Assembly (NCBI GenBank): GCA_937922435.1
Contig: CAKZVT010000046.1
Span: 1 to 64,000 of the forward strand
DNA from: an uncultured Prevotella sp.
GTDB taxonomy: Bacteria; Bacteroidota; Bacteroidia; Bacteroidales; Bacteroidaceae
Length of the DNA: 64,000 nt
Reading direction: 5' to 3'
A model generated the notes under the pieces. The model was not told where the DNA came from. It saw only the letters and a list, made by a program, of their open reading frames with translations, and did not search any database. A program made the position numbers and the translations under genes. Positions 26,838-34,651 of this stretch are shown piece by piece (the stretch's first letter is position 1; each line of letters begins with the position of its first letter).

Positions 26838-27782
26838 ATGCCTACTTTCAAGGAATTATTGGCCGCTTCAATCAAGTCGAAAGACACGGAAGAGAGGCTT
26901 GACATGCTCTTCAACCGACCCGTAGGGCTGGTTATGGCGTTGGCAGGCAAGCGTCTCGGCATACACCCCAACGCCATCACGGCGGTGTCGGTGGTGCTCG
27001 GAGTGGCGGCTGCGTGGATGTTCTATCATACCGACTTGACGCACAACTTGCTCGGGGTGCTGCTGCTGATGACGGCCAACTTCTGCGACTCGGCCGACGG
27101 ACAGCTGGCCCGGTTGACGGGGAAGAAAACCCTTGTGGGGCGCGTCATCGACGGTTTTGCAGGCGACATCTGGTTTTTCAGCATATACTTCGCCCTCTGT
27201 TGCCGCATGACGTGGCAACCCATGCCCGGCAATGTGGACGCAGTTTGGGGTGTGTGGATATGGGTGTTGGCGTTCGTCGCCGGTATGCTATGCCATTCTC
27301 CGCAAAGCTCCCTGGCCGACTATTATAGGCAAATACACCTGCTCTTCCTCAACGGAAAGGAAGGAAGCGAGCTTGACACATACGCCAACCAGCGTGCAAT
27401 ATACGAGGGGCTGCCCAAGGGCAGTCCGCTGATTGCGAAGATGTTTTACTTCAACTACGCCAACTACTGCAAGAGCCAGGAGCGGCGCACGCCTGCCTTC
27501 CAGCGGCTGTCGGCGGCAATCAAGGCCGCATACGGCGACGTTTCAGGCATGCCGCAGGCGCTTAGGAGCGAGTTCCTTGACGGCAGCCGGCCGCTCATGA
27601 AGTACACAAACATACTCACGTTCAACGCCCGTGCCATCTGCATCTACGCCACATGCCTGTGCGGATGCCCGTGGGTGTACATGCTGTTGGAGGTGACCGT
27701 GTTCACCTTAATATATATATACATGCACAAGCGGCACGAAGGCTTGTGCGAAACAATAACCAAAAAGATACCAATTGATTAA
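26838..27782 (+). CDS. CDP-alcohol phosphatidyltransferase family protein
   Basis: 314 residues, polytopic membrane enzyme. The catalytic motif lies at about 83-109: CDSADGQLARLTG, then VGRVIDGFAGD. The DGxxAR part and the following eight-residue spacer and glycine are canonical, but the last aspartate comes after four residues (DGFAGD) rather than the usual three. Family members join a CDP-activated alcohol or lipid to an acceptor (phosphatidylinositol, phosphatidylglycerol, ethanolamine and others). Neighbours (nucleotidyltransferase and HAD protein) match the logic of a CDP-polyol pathway, but the product cannot be read from sequence. The gene end overlaps the HAD start by 8 bases. Confidence 0.88.
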   Translation: MPTFKELLAASIKSKDTEERLDMLFNRPVGLVMALAGKRLGIHPNAITAVSVVLGVAAAWMFYHTDLTHNLLGVLLLMTANFCDSADGQLARLTGKKTLVGRVIDGFAGDIWFFSIYFALCCRMTWQPMPGNVDAVWGVWIWVLAFVAGMLCHSPQSSLADYYRQIHLLFLNGKEGSELDTYANQRAIYEGLPKGSPLIAKMFYFNYANYCKSQERRTPAFQRLSAAIKAAYGDVSGMPQALRSEFLDGSRPLMKYTNILTFNARAICIYATCLCGCPWVYMLLEVTVFTLIYIYMHKRHEGLCETITKKIPID

Positions 27783-28488
27783 AGGCTACATATTCGATTA
27801 CGGCGGAACGCTCGACACTGCAGGCCGCCATTGGGGCAAAGTGTTGTGGAACGCTTACCTGAAATGCGGCGTGCCCGTAGACGAAATGCAGTTTCGCGAA
27901 GCATATGTGTACGCCGAGCGCAGGCTCGGTTCGCAGCCAATCATCAAGCCCGACTTCACGTTTTACAATACGCTTGACAAGAAATTGGAGATAGAATTGC
28001 AATACCTTGCCGCGCAAGACGTGCTCCGCATGCCTGCGGAAGACATCGATGCGCTGCGCAAAAGCATGCTCGACGGCATATATGAGGATGTAAAGCGTGA
28101 GACGGCGAGAAGCCGCGAGGTGCTGGCGGAGGTCAAAAAGGATTATCCTACGGCGTTGGTCAGCAACTTTTACGGCAACATCTGTACCGTATTGCGCGAG
28201 TTCGGGCTTGACGGTTTGTTTGACAAAGTGATAGAATCAGCCGTGGTCGGAGTAAGGAAACCCGACCCTCAAATCTTCGTTTTCGGCGCGGAAGCGTTGG
28301 GATTGAAGCCGGAAGAGACTGTAGTAGTCGGCGACAGCTACGACAAGGACATCGTTCCGGCCAGGCAGGCAGGCTGCCGCGCCGTATGGCTTAAAGGCGA
28401 AGGATGGGCGGAAAAGGCGTATGACGAAAGTCTGCCGGATGCCGTAATAACGGAACTTCGCCAAGTTTTAAACGTTCAATGGCCGTAA
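27775..28488 (+). CDS. HAD-superfamily protein, motif I altered
   Basis: 237 residues starting at a TTG that overlaps the preceding stop by 8 bases. HAD motifs: I FDYGGTLDT (residues 6-14), II ALVSNF, III the lysine of VRKPD, IV VVGDSYDKDIV. The second acidic residue of motif I (DxD in phosphatases) is glycine here; the nucleophilic aspartate is kept. This form occurs in uncharacterised Bacteroides-type proteins and may not act as a simple phosphatase. The helical cap at about 15-90 is of the C1 type. It belongs to the same translational unit as the phosphatidyltransferase, so it probably acts on an intermediate or product of that pathway (inference). Confidence 0.85.
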   Translation: MIKGYIFDYGGTLDTAGRHWGKVLWNAYLKCGVPVDEMQFREAYVYAERRLGSQPIIKPDFTFYNTLDKKLEIELQYLAAQDVLRMPAEDIDALRKSMLDGIYEDVKRETARSREVLAEVKKDYPTALVSNFYGNICTVLREFGLDGLFDKVIESAVVGVRKPDPQIFVFGAEALGLKPEETVVVGDSYDKDIVPARQAGCRAVWLKGEGWAEKAYDESLPDAVITELRQVLNVQWP

Positions 28489-28519
28489 AGGTCTAAATGA
28501 TATACAACCCAGCACGATA

Positions 28520-31078
28520 ATGAGGACATTGCTTGTATTTCTCTTCGCATTGATGACGCAGGCTGTATGTGCGCAGATGATAACAGGGGTGGTGGTCGAC
28601 GAGGAAAACGGAGACGCCATTCCATATCCTGCCTTGCAGTATAAAGGCGACGACAAGGCTATGGCTGGCGAGGCTACAGGCCGTTTCTCGATACCTCGGC
28701 GCACGGATGAATACTTGACAATAAGCGCCGTAGGCTATAAGACTTTGCGAATATTGATAGGGGAGAATACCCCAAGCGAGATGCGCATTACGCTGAAGCC
28801 TGACACCAAACAGCTGAAAGGTGTTACCGTAAAGGCCAAGCGCGGCAAGTACAGCAGGAAGAACAACCCGGCTGTGGAGCTGATGAAGCGCGTCATAGCG
28901 GCGAAGAAACGCACAGACCTAAGCAACCATGATTACTACCAGTACAATAAATATCAGAAGCTGACGCTTGCCGTCAACGACATAAGTCCTGAGGAGATAG
29001 AGCACGAAAAGACTAAAAACCGCCAATGGCTCTTGAACCAAATCGAGCTGTGTCCGTACAACAACAAACTCATATTGCCGCTGTCTGTGGACGAAACGGT
29101 AACGCAAAACCTGTACAGGAAAGAGCCGAAGAAGGAAAAGACAATCATCCTCGGGCAGAACGCTACAGGTGTAAACGACCTCATACAGACAGGAGACATA
29201 CTCAACACAGTGGTGAAAGACGTGTTTACGGACGTCGACTTGTACGACGACCAAATACGCCTGTTGCAGTATCCGTTCACCAGTCCAATAGGAAAGGACG
29301 CTGTAGCGTTCTACAGGTTTTACATAGTCGATACGGTAATGGTTGACCGCGACGAGTGCTTTCACCTTGAATTTACGCCCAACAATCCGCAAGATTTCGG
29401 CTTCAGGGGCGAAATATGGGTGCTTACAGACTCTACATTGCATGTCAAGAAATGCCAGTTGTCGTTGCCGAAAAGGAGCGATGTGAATTTCACCGACGCC
29501 CTTAATATCTTGCAAGAGTACACCAAGCTGCCAAACGGGGAGTGGGTTTTGACTACCGACGATATGACGGTGGAGCTGTCAGTGGCGAAGTTTCTTACAA
29601 AGGCAATTGTCATAAGGACCACGAGGATGACCGACTATGCCTTTGACCCCATCCCCGACAAGGCGTTCAAAGGCAAGGCAAAGGTGAAGTACGACCCACG
29701 CTCGAAGATGCGCGACGAGGCGTTTTGGAACGAGAACCGCACCGTAAGCCTGACAAAAAGCGAAGGGTCGATGGATTCGTTCATCAACAGCCTGACGAAC
29801 ACACGCGGTTTCAAATACCTGTTGTTCGGGTTGAAAGCCCTTATCGAGAACTATGTAGAGACAGGCACACAGAAGCATCCGAGCAAGGTAGACATAGGTC
29901 CTATCAACACGATGATTAGCACAAACTTCATCGACGACGTGCGTACCAGAGTCAGTGCGCAGACTACCGCCAACCTGAACCCTCACCTCTTCTTGTCGGG
30001 ATATTATGCGCGCGGATGGAAAAGCAAGAAGAACTACTATAAGGGACAGCTGACATACTCGTTCAACAAGAAAGAATACATGCCGTGGGAATTTCCCAAG
30101 CGCACGTTGACTTTTACCTCTACTTATGACGTTTGCTCGCCTTCTGACAAGTTCATGCCAACCGACAAGGACAACGTGTTCACCGCTTTCAAGTGGACGG
30201 AAGTGGACAAGATGATGTTCTACAACCGCCAGGAACTGCTTTTTGAGTATGAACAGGACTGGGGATTCAAGACTACCGTCGGCCTGAAAACGGAAGAGAA
30301 CGAGGCTTGCGGAGGGTTGTACTTTTCGCCGCTGTCGCTTTACGACCCCGACAATCCTGCCGTGCGGCACGGCAAGTTCCGAACGACCGAGGCGCGTTTC
30401 GAAATCAGGTACGCACCGGGAGAGACGTACGTCAACACGAAACAGCGCAGGCTGAGGGTGAACTTCGACCCTCCAGTCTTCACATTAAGCCACACAGTCG
30501 GCGTGAAAGGCGTGCTCGGGGGCGACTACAACTACAACTTTACAGAGGCGTCGGTGTACAAACGCTTTTGGCTGAACAGCTGGGGCAAGCTCGACGTGTC
30601 GCTGAAAGGCGGAGTGCAATGGAACAAAGTGCCGTTCCCACTGCTCATAATGCCTGCGGCAAACCTGTCGTACATCGTGGAGGACGAGACGTTTAACCTT
30701 ATCAATAACATGGAATTCCTGAATGACAGGTATGCTTCGCTCGACGTGTCGTGGGACTTGAACGGCAAAATCTTCAACCGCATCCCCCTGTTGAAGCACC
30801 TGAAGTGGCGTGAATTCCTTGGAATAAAGTGCCTGTGGGGCACACTTACCGACAAGAACAACCCCAACCTGGCGCGCAATGCAGGCAACCCGCTGCTGAT
30901 GCAGTTCCCAGAAGGCTCGTATGTGATGGACCCTCACCGCCCATACATTGAGCTGGTAGCCGGGATTCACAATATTTTCAAGATATTCCACGTGCAGTAT
31001 GTCCATAGGCTTAACTACAACAATCTGCCTACGGCGACGAAGAACGGCGTGAGGATAATGATGAGATTGACATTCTAA
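28520..31078 (+). CDS. DUF5686 outer-membrane protein with carboxypeptidase-regulatory-like domain
   Basis: 852 residues. Signal peptide (LLVFLFALMTQAVCAQ), then a carboxypeptidase regulatory-like beta sandwich at about 20-105 (ITGVVVDEENGDAIPYPALQYK, then ISAVGYKTLRI). A long DUF5686 region follows, rich in alternating aromatic strands and ending in MMRLTF, the terminal-phenylalanine signal of outer-membrane beta-barrels. Function unknown; members are abundant in Bacteroidales and sometimes sit by TonB systems. It begins 31 bases after the HAD gene and may be co-transcribed with the putative lipid cluster, which would fit an envelope role (inference). Confidence 0.85.
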   Translation: MRTLLVFLFALMTQAVCAQMITGVVVDEENGDAIPYPALQYKGDDKAMAGEATGRFSIPRRTDEYLTISAVGYKTLRILIGENTPSEMRITLKPDTKQLKGVTVKAKRGKYSRKNNPAVELMKRVIAAKKRTDLSNHDYYQYNKYQKLTLAVNDISPEEIEHEKTKNRQWLLNQIELCPYNNKLILPLSVDETVTQNLYRKEPKKEKTIILGQNATGVNDLIQTGDILNTVVKDVFTDVDLYDDQIRLLQYPFTSPIGKDAVAFYRFYIVDTVMVDRDECFHLEFTPNNPQDFGFRGEIWVLTDSTLHVKKCQLSLPKRSDVNFTDALNILQEYTKLPNGEWVLTTDDMTVELSVAKFLTKAIVIRTTRMTDYAFDPIPDKAFKGKAKVKYDPRSKMRDEAFWNENRTVSLTKSEGSMDSFINSLTNTRGFKYLLFGLKALIENYVETGTQKHPSKVDIGPINTMISTNFIDDVRTRVSAQTTANLNPHLFLSGYYARGWKSKKNYYKGQLTYSFNKKEYMPWEFPKRTLTFTSTYDVCSPSDKFMPTDKDNVFTAFKWTEVDKMMFYNRQELLFEYEQDWGFKTTVGLKTEENEACGGLYFSPLSLYDPDNPAVRHGKFRTTEARFEIRYAPGETYVNTKQRRLRVNFDPPVFTLSHTVGVKGVLGGDYNYNFTEASVYKRFWLNSWGKLDVSLKGGVQWNKVPFPLLIMPAANLSYIVEDETFNLINNMEFLNDRYASLDVSWDLNGKIFNRIPLLKHLKWREFLGIKCLWGTLTDKNNPNLARNAGNPLLMQFPEGSYVMDPHRPYIELVAGIHNIFKIFHVQYVHRLNYNNLPTATKNGVRIMMRLTF

Positions 31079-31085
31079 AATATTA

Positions 31086-31211
31086 AAAAGCAATAAAGGA
31101 GTAAGGAGGGAAGAAGTAAGCAGGTTGCTACTTGCAAAATAAACGACTACAATGACGCAATTAAGACAGCCCGTGTAACTCTACTTACTCCTTCACTCCT
31201 TACTGCTTTTA
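31086..31211. repeat. Low-complexity hairpin of GGAGTAAGGAG words
   Basis: Imperfect inverted arms about 31086-31120 and 31183-31211, both made of tandem AAGGAGTAAGGAG or its complement, with a 60-nt spacer. Lies between the DUF5686 gene and the thioesterase gene. The same word family forms a hairpin at 62888-62974. Confidence 0.7.
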
Positions 31212-31230
31212 CTACCCAAAACACAAGACC

Positions 31231-31716
31231 ATGAGAAAAATCAAGAACCCTTTTGCACACCGTGATGGCTACGACTGCTTCGGATGCAGCCCGGCGAACC
31301 CCATCGGAATACACATGGAGTTTTACGAAGACGGGGACGAGGTAATCAGCTTCTGGAATCCCAAGACACACTACCAAGGCTGGTTTGACACCATGCATGG
31401 CGGCATACTGGCCACCATGGCCGACGAGACAGCGGCCTGGACGATGTTCCGCAAGCTACAGACCACGGGAATGACCAGTAAACTTGAACTGCGATACAAG
31501 AAGCCCGTGATGACTACCGAAGGGCAAATCACCGTGCGCGGACGCATTGCCGAGCAGCGGCGCAACCTCGTAACAATCGACGTGACGATAGAAAACGCCC
31601 ATGGCGACGTATGTGTCGAGGCGCGTGCCGTTTACTTCGCATTCGACAAGCGCAAGGCTGAAGAGATGGGCTTCACGTCGTGCGAGCTTGAGGGTGACGA
31701 ACTGCTGCCGATGTAG
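31231..31716 (+). CDS. PaaI-type hotdog-fold thioesterase
   Basis: 161 residues with the hotdog core: helix region GWFDTMHGGILATMADETAAW (about 49-70), where HGG and the following aspartate/glutamate form the acyl-CoA thioesterase active site. Strands such as TSKLELRYKKPVMTTEGQITVRGRI follow. It would hydrolyse an acyl-CoA thioester in the cytoplasm; substrate unknown. The N-terminal DGYDCFGCSPANPIGIHMEF is usual for the YiiD/PaaI-like branch. Ends about 40 bases before a perfect 30-bp inverted repeat that separates it from the convergent folate gene. Confidence 0.9.
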   Translation: MRKIKNPFAHRDGYDCFGCSPANPIGIHMEFYEDGDEVISFWNPKTHYQGWFDTMHGGILATMADETAAWTMFRKLQTTGMTSKLELRYKKPVMTTEGQITVRGRIAEQRRNLVTIDVTIENAHGDVCVEARAVYFAFDKRKAEEMGFTSCELEGDELLPM

Positions 31717-31758
31717 TCGTCAGCATCAGTTACACGGACGAGAGTAGGGCAGTATGTA

Positions 31759-31839
31759 AAACGCCGTCTTTCGCCGCACAAAAGACCATCTTTTAGCTTG
31801 TAAAAAGCGGTCTTTTGTGCGGCGAAAGACGGCGTTTTG
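31759..31839. terminator. Perfect 30-bp inverted repeat from family A units; likely bidirectional terminator
   Basis: Arm 31759-31788 is the exact reverse complement of 31810-31839, with a 21-nt spacer. The arms contain the CCGTCTTTCGCC/GGCGAAAGACGG words of the 22-nt family (copy 6). It sits between two converging genes, the place for a two-way transcription stop. Ends in GTTTTG on both sides; no long T run. Confidence 0.8.
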
Positions 31840-31907
31840 CAAAGTCCTTGTCTGCCTGGGACTTTGCCTGCTGCGTACAGGCGTTTTTCAGGATGCCGCT
31901 TTGAGTG

Positions 31908-32447
31908 TCATATAATGCAGTCCATCGTAACGTCGTTCAAGTCTGACGGTACGGCCTCCACTTTTTGGAAGTCGAAGCATAGCCCGATTTTGTATGCGTT
32001 GGCGGCTTTCGGCAGGAAGCGGTCGTAATATCCTTTGCCGCGGCCGAGGCGGTGTCCCAGTGGGTCGAAAGCCATGCCGGGCACTACGGCTACGTCAATC
32101 CTGCTGTATGCGGTGTATGTAGTGCCGGTAGGTTCCATGATGCCGTAGCTTCCCGGGGCAAGGTCGGCGGCGTTACAATAAGTGCGTATTTCCATGTTTT
32201 CGCCGTCTATAACGCGCGGTAGCAGTACCGTCTTGCCGTGTTGTACAAGCATGTCGACTGTATCGTGCGTGTACACTTCGTCGGGCTGAGAGTAATACAT
32301 TAGTATCGTCTTGGCGTTGGTTACCGCAGGGTGGGCGAGCAGCCGTGATATGACAGGAAGCGACAACTCTTCCAGTTCATGTACGGAGAATTGCCGCTTT
32401 ATGTCCTTTATGCGTTTGCGCAGTGTGCGCTTGTCGTAGTCTGTCAT
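31908..32447 (-). CDS. 5-formyltetrahydrofolate cyclo-ligase
   Basis: 179 residues, normal length. ATP-dependent conversion of 5-formyl-THF to 5,10-methenyl-THF in one-carbon metabolism. Landmarks: N-terminal KRTLRKRIKDIKRQ, VLLPRVIDGENMEIRTY, GIMEPTG, and the strongly conserved GMAFDPLGHRLGRGKGYYDRFL carrying the ATP and folate-binding residues. Last gene of a minus-strand run (oligopeptidase, deaminase, S41 protease, this gene), separated from the protease by a 19-bp inverted repeat. Confidence 0.94.
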   Translation of the reverse strand: MTDYDKRTLRKRIKDIKRQFSVHELEELSLPVISRLLAHPAVTNAKTILMYYSQPDEVYTHDTVDMLVQHGKTVLLPRVIDGENMEIRTYCNAADLAPGSYGIMEPTGTTYTAYSRIDVAVVPGMAFDPLGHRLGRGKGYYDRFLPKAANAYKIGLCFDFQKVEAVPSDLNDVTMDCII

Positions 32448-32457
32448 GCTCTTTGGA

Positions 32458-32509
32458 AATTAAGAGTTAAGAAAATATGCCTTGTAAGTAATTTTCTTAA
32501 CTCTTAATT
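32458..32509. repeat. 19-bp perfect inverted repeat of TTAAGAGTTAAG words
   Basis: Arm 32458-32476 matches 32491-32509 exactly in reverse complement; the word TTAATTCTTAA continues to 32521. The last codons of the S41 protease (RVKN and stop) lie in this tandem sequence. Confidence 0.85.
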
Positions 32510-32510
32510 C

Positions 32511-34139
32511 TTAATTCTTAACTCTTTTCGGGAATGCTTCGCCGCGTTTGAAAACGTCTATGGCCGACTTAATCGCGTTGTCGTCGAGGTTTAGGTACTC
32601 AATCCAGTCTTCCTCGTCCATGATGTTGTATATTATGCGGCTGTTGATGAAAGTCTTTAGCAGGTTGTACGATTTCTTTATCATTAGGTTTCGCCTCTTG
32701 AGCCCGTTCTTGTCGGCGTATGTGGCGAATTTGTCTACTGTGTGCTGCTTGTCAAGATAATCTGACAGCTCTTGCATCGTCTCGAACTTGCTGAGCTTCG
32801 GGCGGTTCTCGTCGGTGTAGACGAAGGCGTACTGTATGATAAGTCCGCTCATGGCCGCCTCTTTGTAGTAGGACGTCATGTCGAGAGTGTCTTCAGGAAC
32901 GAAAATGTCAGGCGTAATTCCGCCGCCTCCGTACACGGTGCGCCCAATGCTGGTGTGGTAAGCCGGACCTGTATGCTTTATGCTGTCTTGCGAGAAGAAC
33001 TCTCCGTGCTGGTATCTAGCAAGCAGGTCTTCCTCGTAATCTTGGTTGTCGCCGGCTGTGTAAGGCTTTTGTATGCAGCGGCCCGAGGGTGTGTAATAGC
33101 GCGCGACGGTGAGGCGTATCATTGAGCCGTCGGGGAATTCGAGCTGCTGTTGTACCAGTCCCTTGCCGAATGAGCGGCGTCCGATTATAGTAGCCCGGTC
33201 GTTGTCTTGCATGGCACCGGCAAAAATCTCCGAAGCCGATGCCGACCCCTCATTGATTAGTACCACCAAAGGAATGTTCTGGTAGCTGCCGCGGCCGTCG
33301 CTCTTGTAGTCCTGGCGTGGCGATTTGCGCCCTTCGGTGTACACTATGAGGCGGTTTTTGGGCAGGAATTCGTTTGCCATCTGCACGGCCGACTTCAGGT
33401 AGCCGCCCGTATTGTCGCGCAAGTCGATTATCAGGTTGCTGAAACCTTCCTGCGACAAGCTTGCAAGCGCGATGAGAAGTTCGGGATAAGTGTTCTCTCC
33501 GAAATTCTTGATTTTTATATAACCGGTACTGTCGTCAATCATGTAAGCCGCGCTTACGCTCTTTTGCGGAATGTCGCCGCGCGTTATGGTGAACTGCCTT
33601 ACTTTCTTTTCCCCGTATCTTACAATGCCGATTTTCACTTTCGTGTCCTTCGGACCTTTCAGGCGGCGCATGGCTTCATCGTTGGTTACAATCTTGCCTA
33701 CGAACGGTTTGCCGTCAACGCTTACAATCTTGTCGCCTGCACGTATGCCTGCTTGGTCGGCCGGTCCGTTCTTAACAACGCCTTGTACATGGATGGTGTC
33801 ATTACGGATGACAAACTCTATGCCTACACCTGAGAACGAACCTTTAAGGTCGTCGGTGGCTTTCTGTACGTCTTTCGCGCTGATGTAGACGGAATGAGGG
33901 TCGAGGTCGGCCAGTATTTGCGGTATTGCCATGTCGACAAGCGAGTCGATGTTCACCTTGTCGACGTATTGGTCGTCGATGATGTGCAGCAGGTTGTTTA
34001 GCCTGTTGCTACCTGAATTTATTATGTTTAGCCTGTTGCCGGAGAAATGGTTGGCGTAGAATGTTCCGATGACAATGCCTATGACTACGCACAAGGCCAT
34101 CACCAGAGGCATGATGCGGCTTGACTTATTTTGTCTCAT
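32511..34139 (-). CDS. S41-family carboxy-terminal processing protease
   Basis: 542 residues: a membrane anchor at about 10-30 (LVMALCVVIGIVIGTFYA), a PDZ domain at about 90-180 (GSFSGVGIEFVI... GIRAGDKIVSVDGKPF), then the S41 catalytic domain. The serine is in NEGSASASEIFAGAM and the lysine in GRRSFGKGLVQQQ. Processes proteins at their C-termini in the periplasm, as CtpA/Prc do. The start overlaps the stop of the deaminase gene by 14 bases, so translation is coupled. The extreme C-terminus runs into a tandem AT repeat. In this order such proteases often occur next to folate and deaminase genes, as here. Confidence 0.93.
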   Translation of the reverse strand: MRQNKSSRIMPLVMALCVVIGIVIGTFYANHFSGNRLNIINSGSNRLNNLLHIIDDQYVDKVNIDSLVDMAIPQILADLDPHSVYISAKDVQKATDDLKGSFSGVGIEFVIRNDTIHVQGVVKNGPADQAGIRAGDKIVSVDGKPFVGKIVTNDEAMRRLKGPKDTKVKIGIVRYGEKKVRQFTITRGDIPQKSVSAAYMIDDSTGYIKIKNFGENTYPELLIALASLSQEGFSNLIIDLRDNTGGYLKSAVQMANEFLPKNRLIVYTEGRKSPRQDYKSDGRGSYQNIPLVVLINEGSASASEIFAGAMQDNDRATIIGRRSFGKGLVQQQLEFPDGSMIRLTVARYYTPSGRCIQKPYTAGDNQDYEEDLLARYQHGEFFSQDSIKHTGPAYHTSIGRTVYGGGGITPDIFVPEDTLDMTSYYKEAAMSGLIIQYAFVYTDENRPKLSKFETMQELSDYLDKQHTVDKFATYADKNGLKRRNLMIKKSYNLLKTFINSRIIYNIMDEEDWIEYLNLDDNAIKSAIDVFKRGEAFPKRVKN

Positions 34140-34572
34140 ATTCGTCAGGGTTTATGTAATCAACTTCAATGTTGGCTTTTCTTAATAGGTTTATGCCGTC
34201 TTCCAGCCTGTATTTCTCTGCGTAGACAACGCGTTTTATGCCTGACTGAATGATGAGTTTAGAGCATTCGATGCATGGTGCGGCCGTGACGTAAAGCGTA
34301 GAACCGTCACTGTTGTTTGAGCTTCGTGCCAGTTTTGTTATTGCATTTGCCTCGGCGTGCAGCACGTATGGCTTGGTGATGTTGTTCTCGTCTTCGCATA
34401 TGTTTTCAAAACCGCTTGGCGTGCCGTTGTAACCGTCGCTTATTATCATCTTGTCTTTGACAACAAGCGCGCCCACTTTGCGGCGTTCACAATAACTGTT
34501 TTCCGCCCAAATGCGTGCCATGCGCAGGTATCGTAAGTCCAGCAGCAGTTGTTTGTCGTCTTTTCCGGTCAT
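34126..34572 (-). CDS. Deoxycytidylate deaminase family protein
   Basis: 148 residues from ATG 34572; an ATG 14 codons earlier adds an unlikely N-terminal tail. Zinc motif HAEANAI (near 83) and PCIECSKLI (near 107) are those of the cytidine/dCMP deaminase fold; the N-terminal YLRMARIWAENSYCERRKVGALVVKD is typical of dCMP deaminase. It converts dCMP to dUMP, feeding thymidylate synthesis. It overlaps the S41 protease gene by 14 bases and follows the M3 oligopeptidase by about 80. Confidence 0.92.
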   Translation of the reverse strand: MTGKDDKQLLLDLRYLRMARIWAENSYCERRKVGALVVKDKMIISDGYNGTPSGFENICEDENNITKPYVLHAEANAITKLARSSNNSDGSTLYVTAAPCIECSKLIIQSGIKRVVYAEKYRLEDGINLLRKANIEVDYINPDEYETK

Positions 34573-34651
34573 GATGTTTGTTTTTTCATTGAGAAAGAAA
34601 CGTTGTTGGTGCAAGTTCTTCTTGCAATCCGTCTTCCCCGTTTATGTCTTT

